In this document: one piece after another, positions 6,206 through 13,197 of the stretch
How positions within the stretch are numbered: position 1 is the stretch's first letter
Layout: each line of letters starts with the position of its first letter
NCBI GenBank assembly: GCA_039805565.1
Contig: JBDLTZ010000034.1
Coordinates: 1 to 13,241 of the forward strand
Direction of reading: 5' to 3'
DNA length: 13,241 nt
Origin: CALJIC01 sp039805565
GTDB lineage: Bacteria; Chloroflexota; Chloroflexia; Chloroflexales; Roseiflexaceae
Notes under the pieces: generated by a model
Seen by the model: only the letters and a program-made list of their open reading frames with translations
What the model was told of the DNA's origin: nothing
Databases searched by the model: none
Translations under genes and position numbers: made by a program

Positions 6206-9200
6206 ATGTCCAGGTCAAAAGCGGCCCCAATCGCATTCGCCGTGCTGATCATATCACTGCTTGCGGGCGGCTACATTGTTCAGCTCAGCGAGGCCCGTAT
6301 GCTCGCGGAGCGACGAGCAGTGGTGATGGAGATCGGGCGGCGTCAGGCCTACACAATTCAGCGCCAGCTCGACAGCGCGCTCTCATCTACATACACGCTG
6401 GCTGCTATCGTGCGCGAGGATGGCGCCGTCAATAACTTTGATACCATCGCAGACGAGCTGATCACGCGCCTCCCGGTGGTCGACAGCCTGCAGCTCGCGC
6501 CCGACGCCGTCGTGCGACAGATTTACCCTCTGCGTGGGAATGAAGAGGCCATCGGCCACGACCTGCTCGCAGACCCACAGCGGCGCGCGGACGTGCAGCG
6601 AGCGATCGACAGCCGCCGGCTCACCCTCTCGGGGCCGCTCGAGCTGCGGCAGGGCGGGCAGGCAGTGATCGGGCAGCTCGCGGTGTTCACGCAGGGTGAG
6701 CAAGGCGAGGATGTCTTCTGGGGGCTGGCAGTCGCCGTCATACGCATCCCTACGCTGCTCGACACAGCCCACGTGAGCGACCTGCTGGCAGCGGGCTACA
6801 CCTATGAGCTCGCCACGCGCGATGCGTCTACCGGACAACTACAGGCATTCAGCCGCAGCGGGGACAAGCTCACCAACCCGGTGCTGAATGATATCGAGGT
6901 GCCGAACGGAACGTGGGTCCTCGCCGTCACGCCGCCGGGTGTGTGGCATAATCTGACCTGGCTGCGGATCGAGGTGACTCTGGTCGCACTGTTCGTGACG
7001 CTGTTCACCTGGCTGACGTACAGCACAATACGCAACCGGCAGCAGCTAGAGGTCGAGGTTGAGCTGGCCACGGCCGAGCTGCTCACCTTCAACCGCCGCC
7101 TGGAGGCCGAGGCCGTCGAGCGCGCGCACCTGATGCACGCCCTCAGCCAGAGCCAGGCACAGTACCAGCACCTCGTCGAAAACCTCGGCGATGCTGTCTT
7201 CCAGACAGACGCCGCGGGCCGCTGGACGTTCCTGACGCCGGCCTGGACGACACTCACGGGCTTTACGGTCGAGCAGAGCCTGGGCATACCCTTCCTCGAC
7301 TACGTGCACCCCGACGATAGGCAGCGCAACGCCGAGCTCTTCGCGCCGCTGATCGCGCGCCAGAAAGACTACTGCCGCCACGAGGTGCAGTACCTGACGA
7401 ACGACGGTGGCTTCCGCTGGGTAGAGGTTTTCGCGCGGCTGCTGCTCGATGAGGAAGGCCAGGTCGTAGGGACTGCGGGCACCCTGCGCGACCGGACGGA
7501 GAGCCACATCGCGGACCAGCGCCTGCGCGAGAGCGAGGAGCGCTTCCGCACAGTTGTCTCGAACGCGCCGATCATCTGCTTCACACTTGACGAGCACGGT
7601 CTCTTCACGCTCTCGGAGGGCAAGGGCCTGGAGGTGCTCGGACGATCGCCGGGGCAGGTCGTGGGCAAGCCAATCACTGAGGTGTACGCCGATAACCCAG
7701 ACATATTGGCTGACATCTCGCTCGTACTGAACGGACAGACGATCGCTAAGACACGCCTCGTCCAAGGACGCTGGTTCCAGACGTGGTACGCACCCCTGCG
7801 TCGCGCCGACGGCACGATGGGCGGTGTGATCGGGGTGGCCTTCGACGTAACCAAGCGCATCCGCGCTGAGGAAGCGCTGCGCGAGTCCAACGAGTCCCTT
7901 GAGCAGCGGGTGGCTGAGCGCACAGCCGAGCTGCGCGAGCTCAACAACCAGATGTGGCACGAGCTCTTCGAGCGCAAGCGGATCGAGGCCGCGCTGCGCG
8001 AGAGCGAGGAGCGATACCGCGCAATCTCGGCGATGACGATGGACTACGTGTTCGCGCTGCGCGTCGAGGCCGATAGCACGCTCGAGATGGAGTGGGTGGC
8101 CGGCGCCGACATGACCTCGAACAACGCCAGGTGGCTCATACCCGCAAGCGATTTTATCGAGGCAGTGCACTCTGACGACCGTGCCGCGCTTCAGCGCCAG
8201 ATCTCGGCGGCGATGGCCGGCCAGGAGCAATCGCTCGAACTGCGAGTCACGAGCAAGCGGAGCGGCCCGCGCTGGATCCGCATCTTCCTACGCCCGCAGT
8301 CCAACGCACAGGGCCAGATCGAGCGGCTCCTCGGCGCCACGCAGGACATCACCGAGCGAAAGCAGGCCGAGATGGCCCTGGAAAACGAGCGGTCGCAGCT
8401 GGCGCAGCGTGTCGCCGAGCGCACGGCTGAGCTGAGCGCCGCCAACGCCGAGCTCGCGCGTGCCGCCCGCCTCAAGGACGAGTTCCTGGCGAGTATGAGC
8501 CACGAGCTCCGTACGCCGCTCAACGCCATCCTCGGGCTGTCCGAGGCGCTGCAGCGCAACGTCTACGGCGAGATGAATGCCAAGCAGCTCAGCTCGCTCC
8601 GCACCATCGCCGAGAGCGGTGGCCACCTGCTCGCGCTGATCAACGACATCCTCGACCTCTCCAAGATCGAAGCCGGCAAGCTCACGCTCAACATCGACAC
8701 TGTCGGAACGATGATGGTGTGCCAGGCAAGCGTGCGGATGATCAAGCAGGCCGCGCACTCCAAGAAGATCAACGTCTCCCTCAACCTGGACCCACAGGCC
8801 ACCACTGTGCGGGCCGATGCGCGGCGGCTCAAGCAGATGCTGGTGAACCTGCTGAGCAACGCGGTGAAATTCACTCCCGAGGGTGGCTCGATCGGCCTCG
8901 ATGTGGAAACCGAGCCGGGTAACCAGACCATCCGCTTCACCGTCTGGGACACGGGCATCGGCATCCCGCGCGAGAAGCTCGGGCAGCTCTTCCGGCCGTT
9001 CGTGCAGCTCGACAGCGGTCTGGCGCGTCAGTACGAGGGCACAGGGCTAGGGCTCTCACTGGTGTACCGCATGGCCCGGCTCCACGGTGGGAGCATCGCA
9101 GTGGTCAGCGAGGTGGATAAGGGCAGTCGCTTCAGCATTATCCTCCCGTGGAGCGAGCAAATGTCCGACCCGCCCGAGCTGCCGCGAGCGCCCATGCCAC

Positions 9201-9637
9201 GCCCGAGCGAGCCGGCAACAGCCCCCGCACCGGCGCTGCACACTCTTCCCACCGAGCAGCCGCTCGTCCTCCTGGCCGAGGACCAGGAGGCCAACATCGG
9301 CTTCATCACAGACTTCCTTCAGTCGTGCGGGTACCGCGTCATGGCCGTGCGCAACGGGCGCGATGTCGGAGAAGCGGCGCGCAGCACCAACCCAGCGATC
9401 GTGCTGATGGATATCCAGATGCCCGGCGTGGACGGTCTCACCGCGATCCGCGAGCTGCGTGCTGACCCGGCCACCGCGCACCTCCCGATTATCGCAGTCA
9501 CAGCGCTAGCAATGCCCGGAGACCGTGATCGGTGCCTCGCGGCCGGAGCGAACAGCTACTTGAGCAAGCCCGTGAGTCTCCGGACTCTGATCGAGTCGAT
9601 CGAGGCGTTGGGTGTCCGAGCCGGGGGCCCGGCGTAG
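6206..9637 (+). CDS. Membrane hybrid histidine kinase: CHASE-PAS-PAS-PAS-HisKA-HATPase-REC
   Basis: The protein is 1143 residues from this start. MSRSK is followed by a transmembrane helix (about 6-25), an extracytoplasmic CHASE domain (about 30-240, with the landmark LQLAPDAVVRQIYPLRGNE), a second helix (about 252-275), a coiled segment, and PAS domains at about 318-434, 438-560 and 595-722, the latter two opening with ALRESEERYR-type sequence and separated by a Glu-rich coiled coil. The kinase core is canonical: His766 in SHELRTPL, Asn885 in LLSNAVKF, G1 DTGIGIP near 915, G2 GTGLGL at 945. A Pro/Ala-rich linker leads to a C-terminal receiver (about 1015-1135) with Asp1069 in LMDIQMP, Thr1099 and Lys1121. 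CHASE domains sense small extracellular ligands. It is probably the operon's sensor. The start at 6206 leaves a 43-base gap after the HD-GYP gene; a start at 6152 would overlap it by 11 bases. No HPt domain follows the receiver. Confidence 0.92.
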   Translation: MSRSKAAPIAFAVLIISLLAGGYIVQLSEARMLAERRAVVMEIGRRQAYTIQRQLDSALSSTYTLAAIVREDGAVNNFDTIADELITRLPVVDSLQLAPDAVVRQIYPLRGNEEAIGHDLLADPQRRADVQRAIDSRRLTLSGPLELRQGGQAVIGQLAVFTQGEQGEDVFWGLAVAVIRIPTLLDTAHVSDLLAAGYTYELATRDASTGQLQAFSRSGDKLTNPVLNDIEVPNGTWVLAVTPPGVWHNLTWLRIEVTLVALFVTLFTWLTYSTIRNRQQLEVEVELATAELLTFNRRLEAEAVERAHLMHALSQSQAQYQHLVENLGDAVFQTDAAGRWTFLTPAWTTLTGFTVEQSLGIPFLDYVHPDDRQRNAELFAPLIARQKDYCRHEVQYLTNDGGFRWVEVFARLLLDEEGQVVGTAGTLRDRTESHIADQRLRESEERFRTVVSNAPIICFTLDEHGLFTLSEGKGLEVLGRSPGQVVGKPITEVYADNPDILADISLVLNGQTIAKTRLVQGRWFQTWYAPLRRADGTMGGVIGVAFDVTKRIRAEEALRESNESLEQRVAERTAELRELNNQMWHELFERKRIEAALRESEERYRAISAMTMDYVFALRVEADSTLEMEWVAGADMTSNNARWLIPASDFIEAVHSDDRAALQRQISAAMAGQEQSLELRVTSKRSGPRWIRIFLRPQSNAQGQIERLLGATQDITERKQAEMALENERSQLAQRVAERTAELSAANAELARAARLKDEFLASMSHELRTPLNAILGLSEALQRNVYGEMNAKQLSSLRTIAESGGHLLALINDILDLSKIEAGKLTLNIDTVGTMMVCQASVRMIKQAAHSKKINVSLNLDPQATTVRADARRLKQMLVNLLSNAVKFTPEGGSIGLDVETEPGNQTIRFTVWDTGIGIPREKLGQLFRPFVQLDSGLARQYEGTGLGLSLVYRMARLHGGSIAVVSEVDKGSRFSIILPWSEQMSDPPELPRAPMPRPSEPATAPAPALHTLPTEQPLVLLAEDQEANIGFITDFLQSCGYRVMAVRNGRDVGEAARSTNPAIVLMDIQMPGVDGLTAIRELRADPATAHLPIIAVTALAMPGDRDRCLAAGANSYLSKPVSLRTLIESIEALGVRAGGPA

Positions 9638-9684
9638 ACTGGGGCGCCCGCGTAGCGCGGCCAGTGAAGCACAGGAGAGTACCG

Positions 9685-10881
9685 GTGGAGCAGCCAAGCA
9701 CCATCCTGATCGTAGACGACGACCACCCCACCAGAACAGCACTGGAGGGGCTCCTCTCTCAGGGAGGCTACCGGCTTGGCCTGGCGACCAGCGGGCGCGA
9801 GGCCCTCGACATGGCCACTACCCTGCGCCCGGACCTCATTCTGCTCGACGTAATGATGCCGGGGATGGACGGTTTCGCGGTGTGCCGGGGCCTGCGGGCA
9901 GACCCCGTGCTGGCCGAGGTGCCGGTGATCATGATCACGGCGCTGGACGACCGGGACTCGCGAGTGGAGGGGATCGCAGCGGGTGCCGACGATTTCCTCT
10001 CCAAGCCGATCGACTTCGTTGAGCTCGAGGCTCGTGTGCGAACAATCACGCGGCTCAACCGCTATCGCCGCCTGCTGAACGAGCGGGCGCAGCGCGAGCA
10101 GGCGGAGATGGAGGCAGCGGTGGCCCAGGAGACCGCACGCCTCAAAGACCTGTTCATCTCGAATGTGTCGCACGAGCTCCGTACGCCACTGGCTGTTCTC
10201 ACGCTCCTGAGCGGCAATCTCGAGGCGCTCTACGGACGGCTCGACGACACGAAGCGAAGGGGTATGGTGCGGCAGATTCGCGACCAGGTAGCGGTGCTCA
10301 ACCAGCTCGTCGGCAGCGTGCTCGAGATCTCGCGCGCAGACGGGAGGCGAATGAACACCGCGCATGGGCTGGTGGACCTGGCGAAGCTGGCGCAGGCCGA
10401 AGTGGCGAGTCTCCTGCCGATCGCCCAGTCTCAGCAGCAGACCGTCGAGGTGTTCGGCAGCACATATCTGCCCGTCAGGGGCGCGGCCGAAGAGCTTCGG
10501 CGTGTGGTGAGCAACCTCCTCAGCAACGCGATGAAATACTCACAGAATGGCACGCGCATCCTGCTGGAGTGTGCCATAGCGGCCAGGGGTGATGTAGACA
10601 GAGCAGTATGGCCCGGCAGCGACGAGCTCAGCGACGGCCGATGGGCAGCGCTGCGGGTGAAGGACACAGGTATCGGTATCGATGCGGAGAGCCTGCCGCG
10701 AGTATTCGAGCGCTTCTACCGGGCCTCGCCGCAAGGCACGATCCCAGGAGTAGGCTTGGGCCTTGCGATAGCGTTGGAGATCGCCAAAGCGCACGGAGGG
10801 ATCATCACGGTAGAATCAACCCCAGGTGTTGGCAGCACTTTTGCCCTCTACATGCCCTTGGCAGAGGAAGGAACACCATGA
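9685..10881 (+). CDS. REC-histidine kinase (N-terminal receiver, HisKA, HATPase)
   Basis: The 398-residue cytoplasmic protein starts at GTG 9685, with GGAG (9674-9677) seven bases upstream; the frame is open further back to 9532, but that part overlaps the preceding kinase gene. The receiver (5-120) has Asp11-Asp13, Asp55 in LLDVMMPGMDG, Thr85 and Lys107. The linker LNRYRRLLNERAQRE leads through a helix rich in Ala/Glu into a canonical HisKA (His163 in SHELRTPL) and HATPase (Asn281 in LLSNAMKY, G1 DTGIGID near 327, G2 GVGLGL at 355-360). Unlike its operon neighbours it has no PAS domain, so the receiver is probably the main input: phosphorylation by another kinase would switch its own kinase activity. 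Its stop overlaps the start of the OmpR-type regulator as ATGA, marking that regulator as the likely cognate substrate. It sits 47 bases after the hybrid kinase. Confidence 0.92.
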   Translation: MEQPSTILIVDDDHPTRTALEGLLSQGGYRLGLATSGREALDMATTLRPDLILLDVMMPGMDGFAVCRGLRADPVLAEVPVIMITALDDRDSRVEGIAAGADDFLSKPIDFVELEARVRTITRLNRYRRLLNERAQREQAEMEAAVAQETARLKDLFISNVSHELRTPLAVLTLLSGNLEALYGRLDDTKRRGMVRQIRDQVAVLNQLVGSVLEISRADGRRMNTAHGLVDLAKLAQAEVASLLPIAQSQQQTVEVFGSTYLPVRGAAEELRRVVSNLLSNAMKYSQNGTRILLECAIAARGDVDRAVWPGSDELSDGRWAALRVKDTGIGIDAESLPRVFERFYRASPQGTIPGVGLGLAIALEIAKAHGGIITVESTPGVGSTFALYMPLAEEGTP

Positions 10882-11633
10882 CAACATCCATTCTGATAGT
10901 AGACGATCAGCCTGAGCTGCTGGAGATGCTTGAGCTGACCCTTCACACGGCAGGGTACAGCGTGCTGCGAGCGACGGACGGGCAAGAGGCGCTGAACATC
11001 CTCGGCACGGAACCGGTAGACATGATCATCGCTGATATCGCGATGCCGCGCCTGAACGGCTACCAGCTCTACGAGCGCGTGCGCACAAACGCGGCGTGGG
11101 TCATGGTGCCGTTCATGTTTCTCACCGCGCGAGCGCTTGACAGCGACGTGCGGTACGGGAAGGAGCTCGGCGCAGACGACTACCTGGTGAAGCCGGTGCA
11201 GCCGGAGGATCTGCTCGCCGCGGTGCGCGGGCGGCTGCGGCGGCGCCAGGAGATGGTGATGGTGGGCGCGAGTGTCCGGCAGGTGAATGTTGCACAGCGC
11301 CTGACAGTGGGCGCGGTGGAGATCGACACCGGACAGCACCGCGTCTGGCTGGCTGGGCAGGAGGTGCTCGTCTCGGCGCGCGAGTTCGCGCTGCTGGAGT
11401 GCCTCGCCCGCCAGCCCAATCACGTCGTGCCGCCGCAGCAGCTGCTGAGGGTGACGCACGGGCTGGAGACAGACGCGCAGGAGGCCGGCTCGCTCCTGCG
11501 TCCGCTGGTCCGCTCACTCCGGCGAAAGTTGGGGTACGCCGTCGGCGAGATGGGGTGCATCGAGAACGTCCGCGGTGTTGGCTACCGGCTGAGCCCCTCT
11601 CCGGTGCTCCCTAGCGAGGCGGACGACGAGTAG
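10878..11633 (+). CDS. OmpR/PhoB-type response regulator with winged-helix DNA-binding domain
   Basis: The 251-residue regulator begins at ATG 10878, overlapping the kinase stop by four bases, with GAGGAAGGAA just upstream. The frame is open back to 10608 inside the kinase gene, but the start here gives the expected receiver N-terminus (MTTSILIVDDQPE). The receiver has Asp9-Asp10, phospho-acceptor Asp53 in IADIAMP, Thr83 and Lys105. The C-terminal domain (about 148-240) has the Trans_reg_C pattern: VSAREFALLECLARQPNHVV, a recognition-helix region LLRPLVRSLRRKLG, and the wing IENVRGVGYRL. It should bind tandem DNA repeats as a dimer when phosphorylated, most likely by the adjacent kinase. It is the only transcriptional output of the five-gene operon and the last gene before the terminator. 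The target promoter is unknown; the operon's own upstream region and the 18-bp repeat at 2970 are reasonable candidates, but this is inference. Confidence 0.95.
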   Translation: MTTSILIVDDQPELLEMLELTLHTAGYSVLRATDGQEALNILGTEPVDMIIADIAMPRLNGYQLYERVRTNAAWVMVPFMFLTARALDSDVRYGKELGADDYLVKPVQPEDLLAAVRGRLRRRQEMVMVGASVRQVNVAQRLTVGAVEIDTGQHRVWLAGQEVLVSAREFALLECLARQPNHVVPPQQLLRVTHGLETDAQEAGSLLRPLVRSLRRKLGYAVGEMGCIENVRGVGYRLSPSPVLPSEADDE

Positions 11634-11655
11634 GATCAGACCGGGCGCATCTGAG

Positions 11656-11693
11656 AAACATCCCGAGGCTTCAGCGAGGCCTCGGGATGTTTT
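11656..11693 (+). terminator. Intrinsic terminator ending the signalling operon
   Basis: A perfect 14-bp stem is formed by AAACATCCCGAGGC (11656-11669) and GCCTCGGGATGTTT (11679-11692) with a 9-base loop, ending in TTTT. It begins 23 bases after the OmpR-type regulator stop. The left arm starts with AAA, so weak activity in the other direction is possible, but no minus-strand gene ends here. Confidence 0.92.
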
Positions 11694-11738
11694 GCGTCCA
11701 CATCACAACCACACAGTATTCGCACACTAACTTCACGC

Positions 11739-11791
11739 TACTTGTATATTTTCACACGCCAACAACGGCTATTATTACTAGATTATTAAAT
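11739..11791 (+). promoter_or_regulatory. AT-rich promoter-like segment upstream of the NarL-type regulator
   Basis: This stretch stands out from the GC-rich surroundings. It holds TTGTAT (11742-11747), TTCACA (11751-11756), TATTAT (11770-11775), ATTACT (11774-11779) and TATTAA (11784-11789). TTCACA with ATTACT gives a 17-base spacer, the best -35/-10 geometry I can find, but matches to consensus are modest. It follows the terminator and precedes the ATG at 11826, so the regulator very likely has its own promoter here. Confidence 0.45.
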
Positions 11792-11825
11792 CCGCGAAGT
11801 GTTGTGCCAGCTAGAGGAGCATACA

Positions 11826-12539
11826 ATGCCTATGCCTGCATGTCGCATTCTCCTGGCCGATCACCAAGCGCTTTTTCGCTCGGGTCTGGCGAGCACACTC
11901 GCAGCAGTCTCTGATGCGGTTGTTCTCGAGGCAGCCCATGGGTCACAGATCGAGGTTGTGCTGCACGAAGCCCCCTGCGACATCATATTCATGGACCGCT
12001 ATCTTCCAGGCATTGATGCGATGGCGTTCTGTGAGCAGGCGATCGAGCGCAGGCCGGAGCTTCAGATTGTGTTGCTCGTGCCGTACGAGGCCGAGGCAGC
12101 GGCTCTTCAATACGCGACGCTCCTCCAGGGTGGAGCGGGGTGTCTCTCAAAAGAGCTCGAGCCGGCGGCATACATCGAGACGGTGCACCAGCTACGTCAG
12201 GGACACGTGCTCTTTGACTCGACGAGCATCCGTCGCGCAACACGACGCGAGCGCGGCCAAACACCAGGTGATCGCTTCGATATGCTGACCGTACGCGAGC
12301 ACGAGGTGCTGCGGCTTGTGGCGACGGGTCAGACCAATCAGTCCATCGCCTCGAAGCTGGGAATCAGCTACCACACGGTGCTCAAGCATATCAGCAACAT
12401 CTTTAGCAAGCTGCACGTCAGCAGCCGGGTGGAGGCCGCGCTCCTATGGCAGGGCACCGAGCAGGCACATGTCGTGAAGGAGCAGGTTTCGCACCCGCCG
12501 GCAAAGGTGGGAAGGCCATGGGAGCGCGCCAAAGTGTGA
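11826..12539 (+). CDS. NarL/FixJ-type regulator with degenerate receiver and LuxR helix-turn-helix
   Basis: The 237-residue protein starts at ATG 11826, with AGAGGAG (11813-11819) six bases upstream; an in-frame start at 11799 would put that site inside the gene. The receiver-like N-terminus (5-120) keeps the phospho-acceptor Asp57 (IIFMDRYLPG) and Lys109 (CLSKE), but the acidic pair is Asp12-His13 (LADHQALF), the switch Thr/Ser is Val85 (VLLVPYEAE), and the usual Tyr before the Lys is Cys106. The C-terminal LuxR-type helix-turn-helix (about 155-220) is well conserved: LTVREHEVLRLVATGQTNQS, IASKLGISYHTVLKHISNIF, SKLHVSSRVEAALL. A basic tail (PPAKVGRPWERAKV) follows. It probably binds DNA as a dimer; with three switch positions altered, control may not depend on phosphorylation. 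It has its own AT-rich promoter-like region and is separated from the upstream operon by a terminator. No partner kinase lies next to it. Confidence 0.92.
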   Translation: MPMPACRILLADHQALFRSGLASTLAAVSDAVVLEAAHGSQIEVVLHEAPCDIIFMDRYLPGIDAMAFCEQAIERRPELQIVLLVPYEAEAAALQYATLLQGGAGCLSKELEPAAYIETVHQLRQGHVLFDSTSIRRATRRERGQTPGDRFDMLTVREHEVLRLVATGQTNQSIASKLGISYHTVLKHISNIFSKLHVSSRVEAALLWQGTEQAHVVKEQVSHPPAKVGRPWERAKV

Positions 12540-12601
12540 GACCGTGCAGCGAGCATAGGTATCAGAATGCACGCAACACGTACACAACCTTACGGCGAGC
12601 G

Positions 12602-12616
12602 ACCTAGAAGCTAGGT
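12602..12616. promoter_or_regulatory. Inverted repeat ACCTAG-AAG-CTAGGT, possible operator
   Basis: The two 6-bp arms are perfect, with a 3-base centre, in the 164-base gap between the NarL-type gene and the gene at 12704. It lies about 88 bases before that start. A weak promoter-like pair follows (TTGTGT at 12633-12638 and AATGAT at 12657-12662, 18-base spacer), so the palindrome would sit just upstream of the -35. Operator function is inference. Confidence 0.3.
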
Positions 12617-12703
12617 GCGAGGTTCGGTATGCTTGTGTATGCGCGGGCCGCTGGCAAATGATCGCGGCCAGCACGACACCGGCGGCCAACAAGGAACCTG
12701 GAC

Positions 12704-13177
12704 ATGACGTACCAGAAACGATCTGCACCTGCGATCGAACTGCTGCTCGAGCCACACATCTACGCCTACCGCGATCTCGCGGACGCCATAGCGATTACGG
12801 CACGTCAGGTGAGCGCGCTGATTGCCTCTGAGCAGGATCCCTCGCGCAAACCGATCGACGCGCTGGCGTCACTCAGCCCCGGGCTTCGGGCTGGTCGGCC
12901 GCGGACCTCGCTCCTGACGCCGGCGTGCCTCCTCGGCTGGTATGTGGCCAAGGCAGACGACGACGGCATCATCCGGCTCAGCGGCCTCGAGATCTCCTCG
13001 CTGCTCGGGGTGAGCGTATGGCTCGTCTACCGGCTGGAGCGTGTGCTGCGTCAGCTCGGCGCGATTGAGCGGCGCCGCTCCACAGACGGCAGCCGCTCGT
13101 ATGTGAAGCTCAGCTGGCGCGATAGCATGTTCGGGTCCACAAGCACGCCAGTAGCCAGCATTGACCAGGCGGCGTAA
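12704..13177 (+). CDS. Small protein of unknown function with winged-helix-like C-terminal half
   Basis: The 157-residue protein is not recognised as a named family. ATG 12704 is preceded by AAGGAA with seven bases of spacing. The N-terminal third (about 10-45) has a helix-turn-helix look (YAYRDLADAIAITARQVSAL). A middle strip (about 55-85) is Arg/Gly/Pro-rich and then hydrophobic (LLTPACLLGWYVAK). Residues about 93-140 read like a winged helix: LSGLEISSLLGVSVWLVYRL as the helix pair, then ERVLRQLGAIERRRS, and a basic wing (STDGSRSYVKLSW). There is no membrane helix or signal peptide. It could be a DNA-binding adaptor or regulator. It lies 20 bases before a receiver protein, so the two are probably co-transcribed. 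Codon use resembles its neighbours, and I see no sign of recent transfer. Confidence 0.75.
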   Translation: MTYQKRSAPAIELLLEPHIYAYRDLADAIAITARQVSALIASEQDPSRKPIDALASLSPGLRAGRPRTSLLTPACLLGWYVAKADDDGIIRLSGLEISSLLGVSVWLVYRLERVLRQLGAIERRRSTDGSRSYVKLSWRDSMFGSTSTPVASIDQAA

Positions 13178-13197
13178 GTAGTAGAAGGAGCGATGCT

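Noticed and set aside
7046..8230. 394-codon minus-strand open frame opposite the hybrid kinase
   Set aside because: Shadow frame with no recognisable protein features; the plus strand is continuous PAS-domain coding.
9620..9633. GC hairpin GCCGGG-GG-CCCGGC at the end of the hybrid kinase gene
   Set aside because: The loop is too small and no T-run follows, so it is not a convincing terminator; probably GC-rich coding chance.
9532..9684. 51-codon upstream extension of the REC-kinase gene
   Set aside because: It overlaps the 3' end of the hybrid kinase gene. The GTG at 9685 has a well-placed GGAG and gives the standard receiver N-terminus.
10608..10877. 90-codon upstream extension of the OmpR-type regulator
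   Set aside because: It lies wholly in the kinase HATPase coding region; the ATGA overlap start with a ribosome site is far better.
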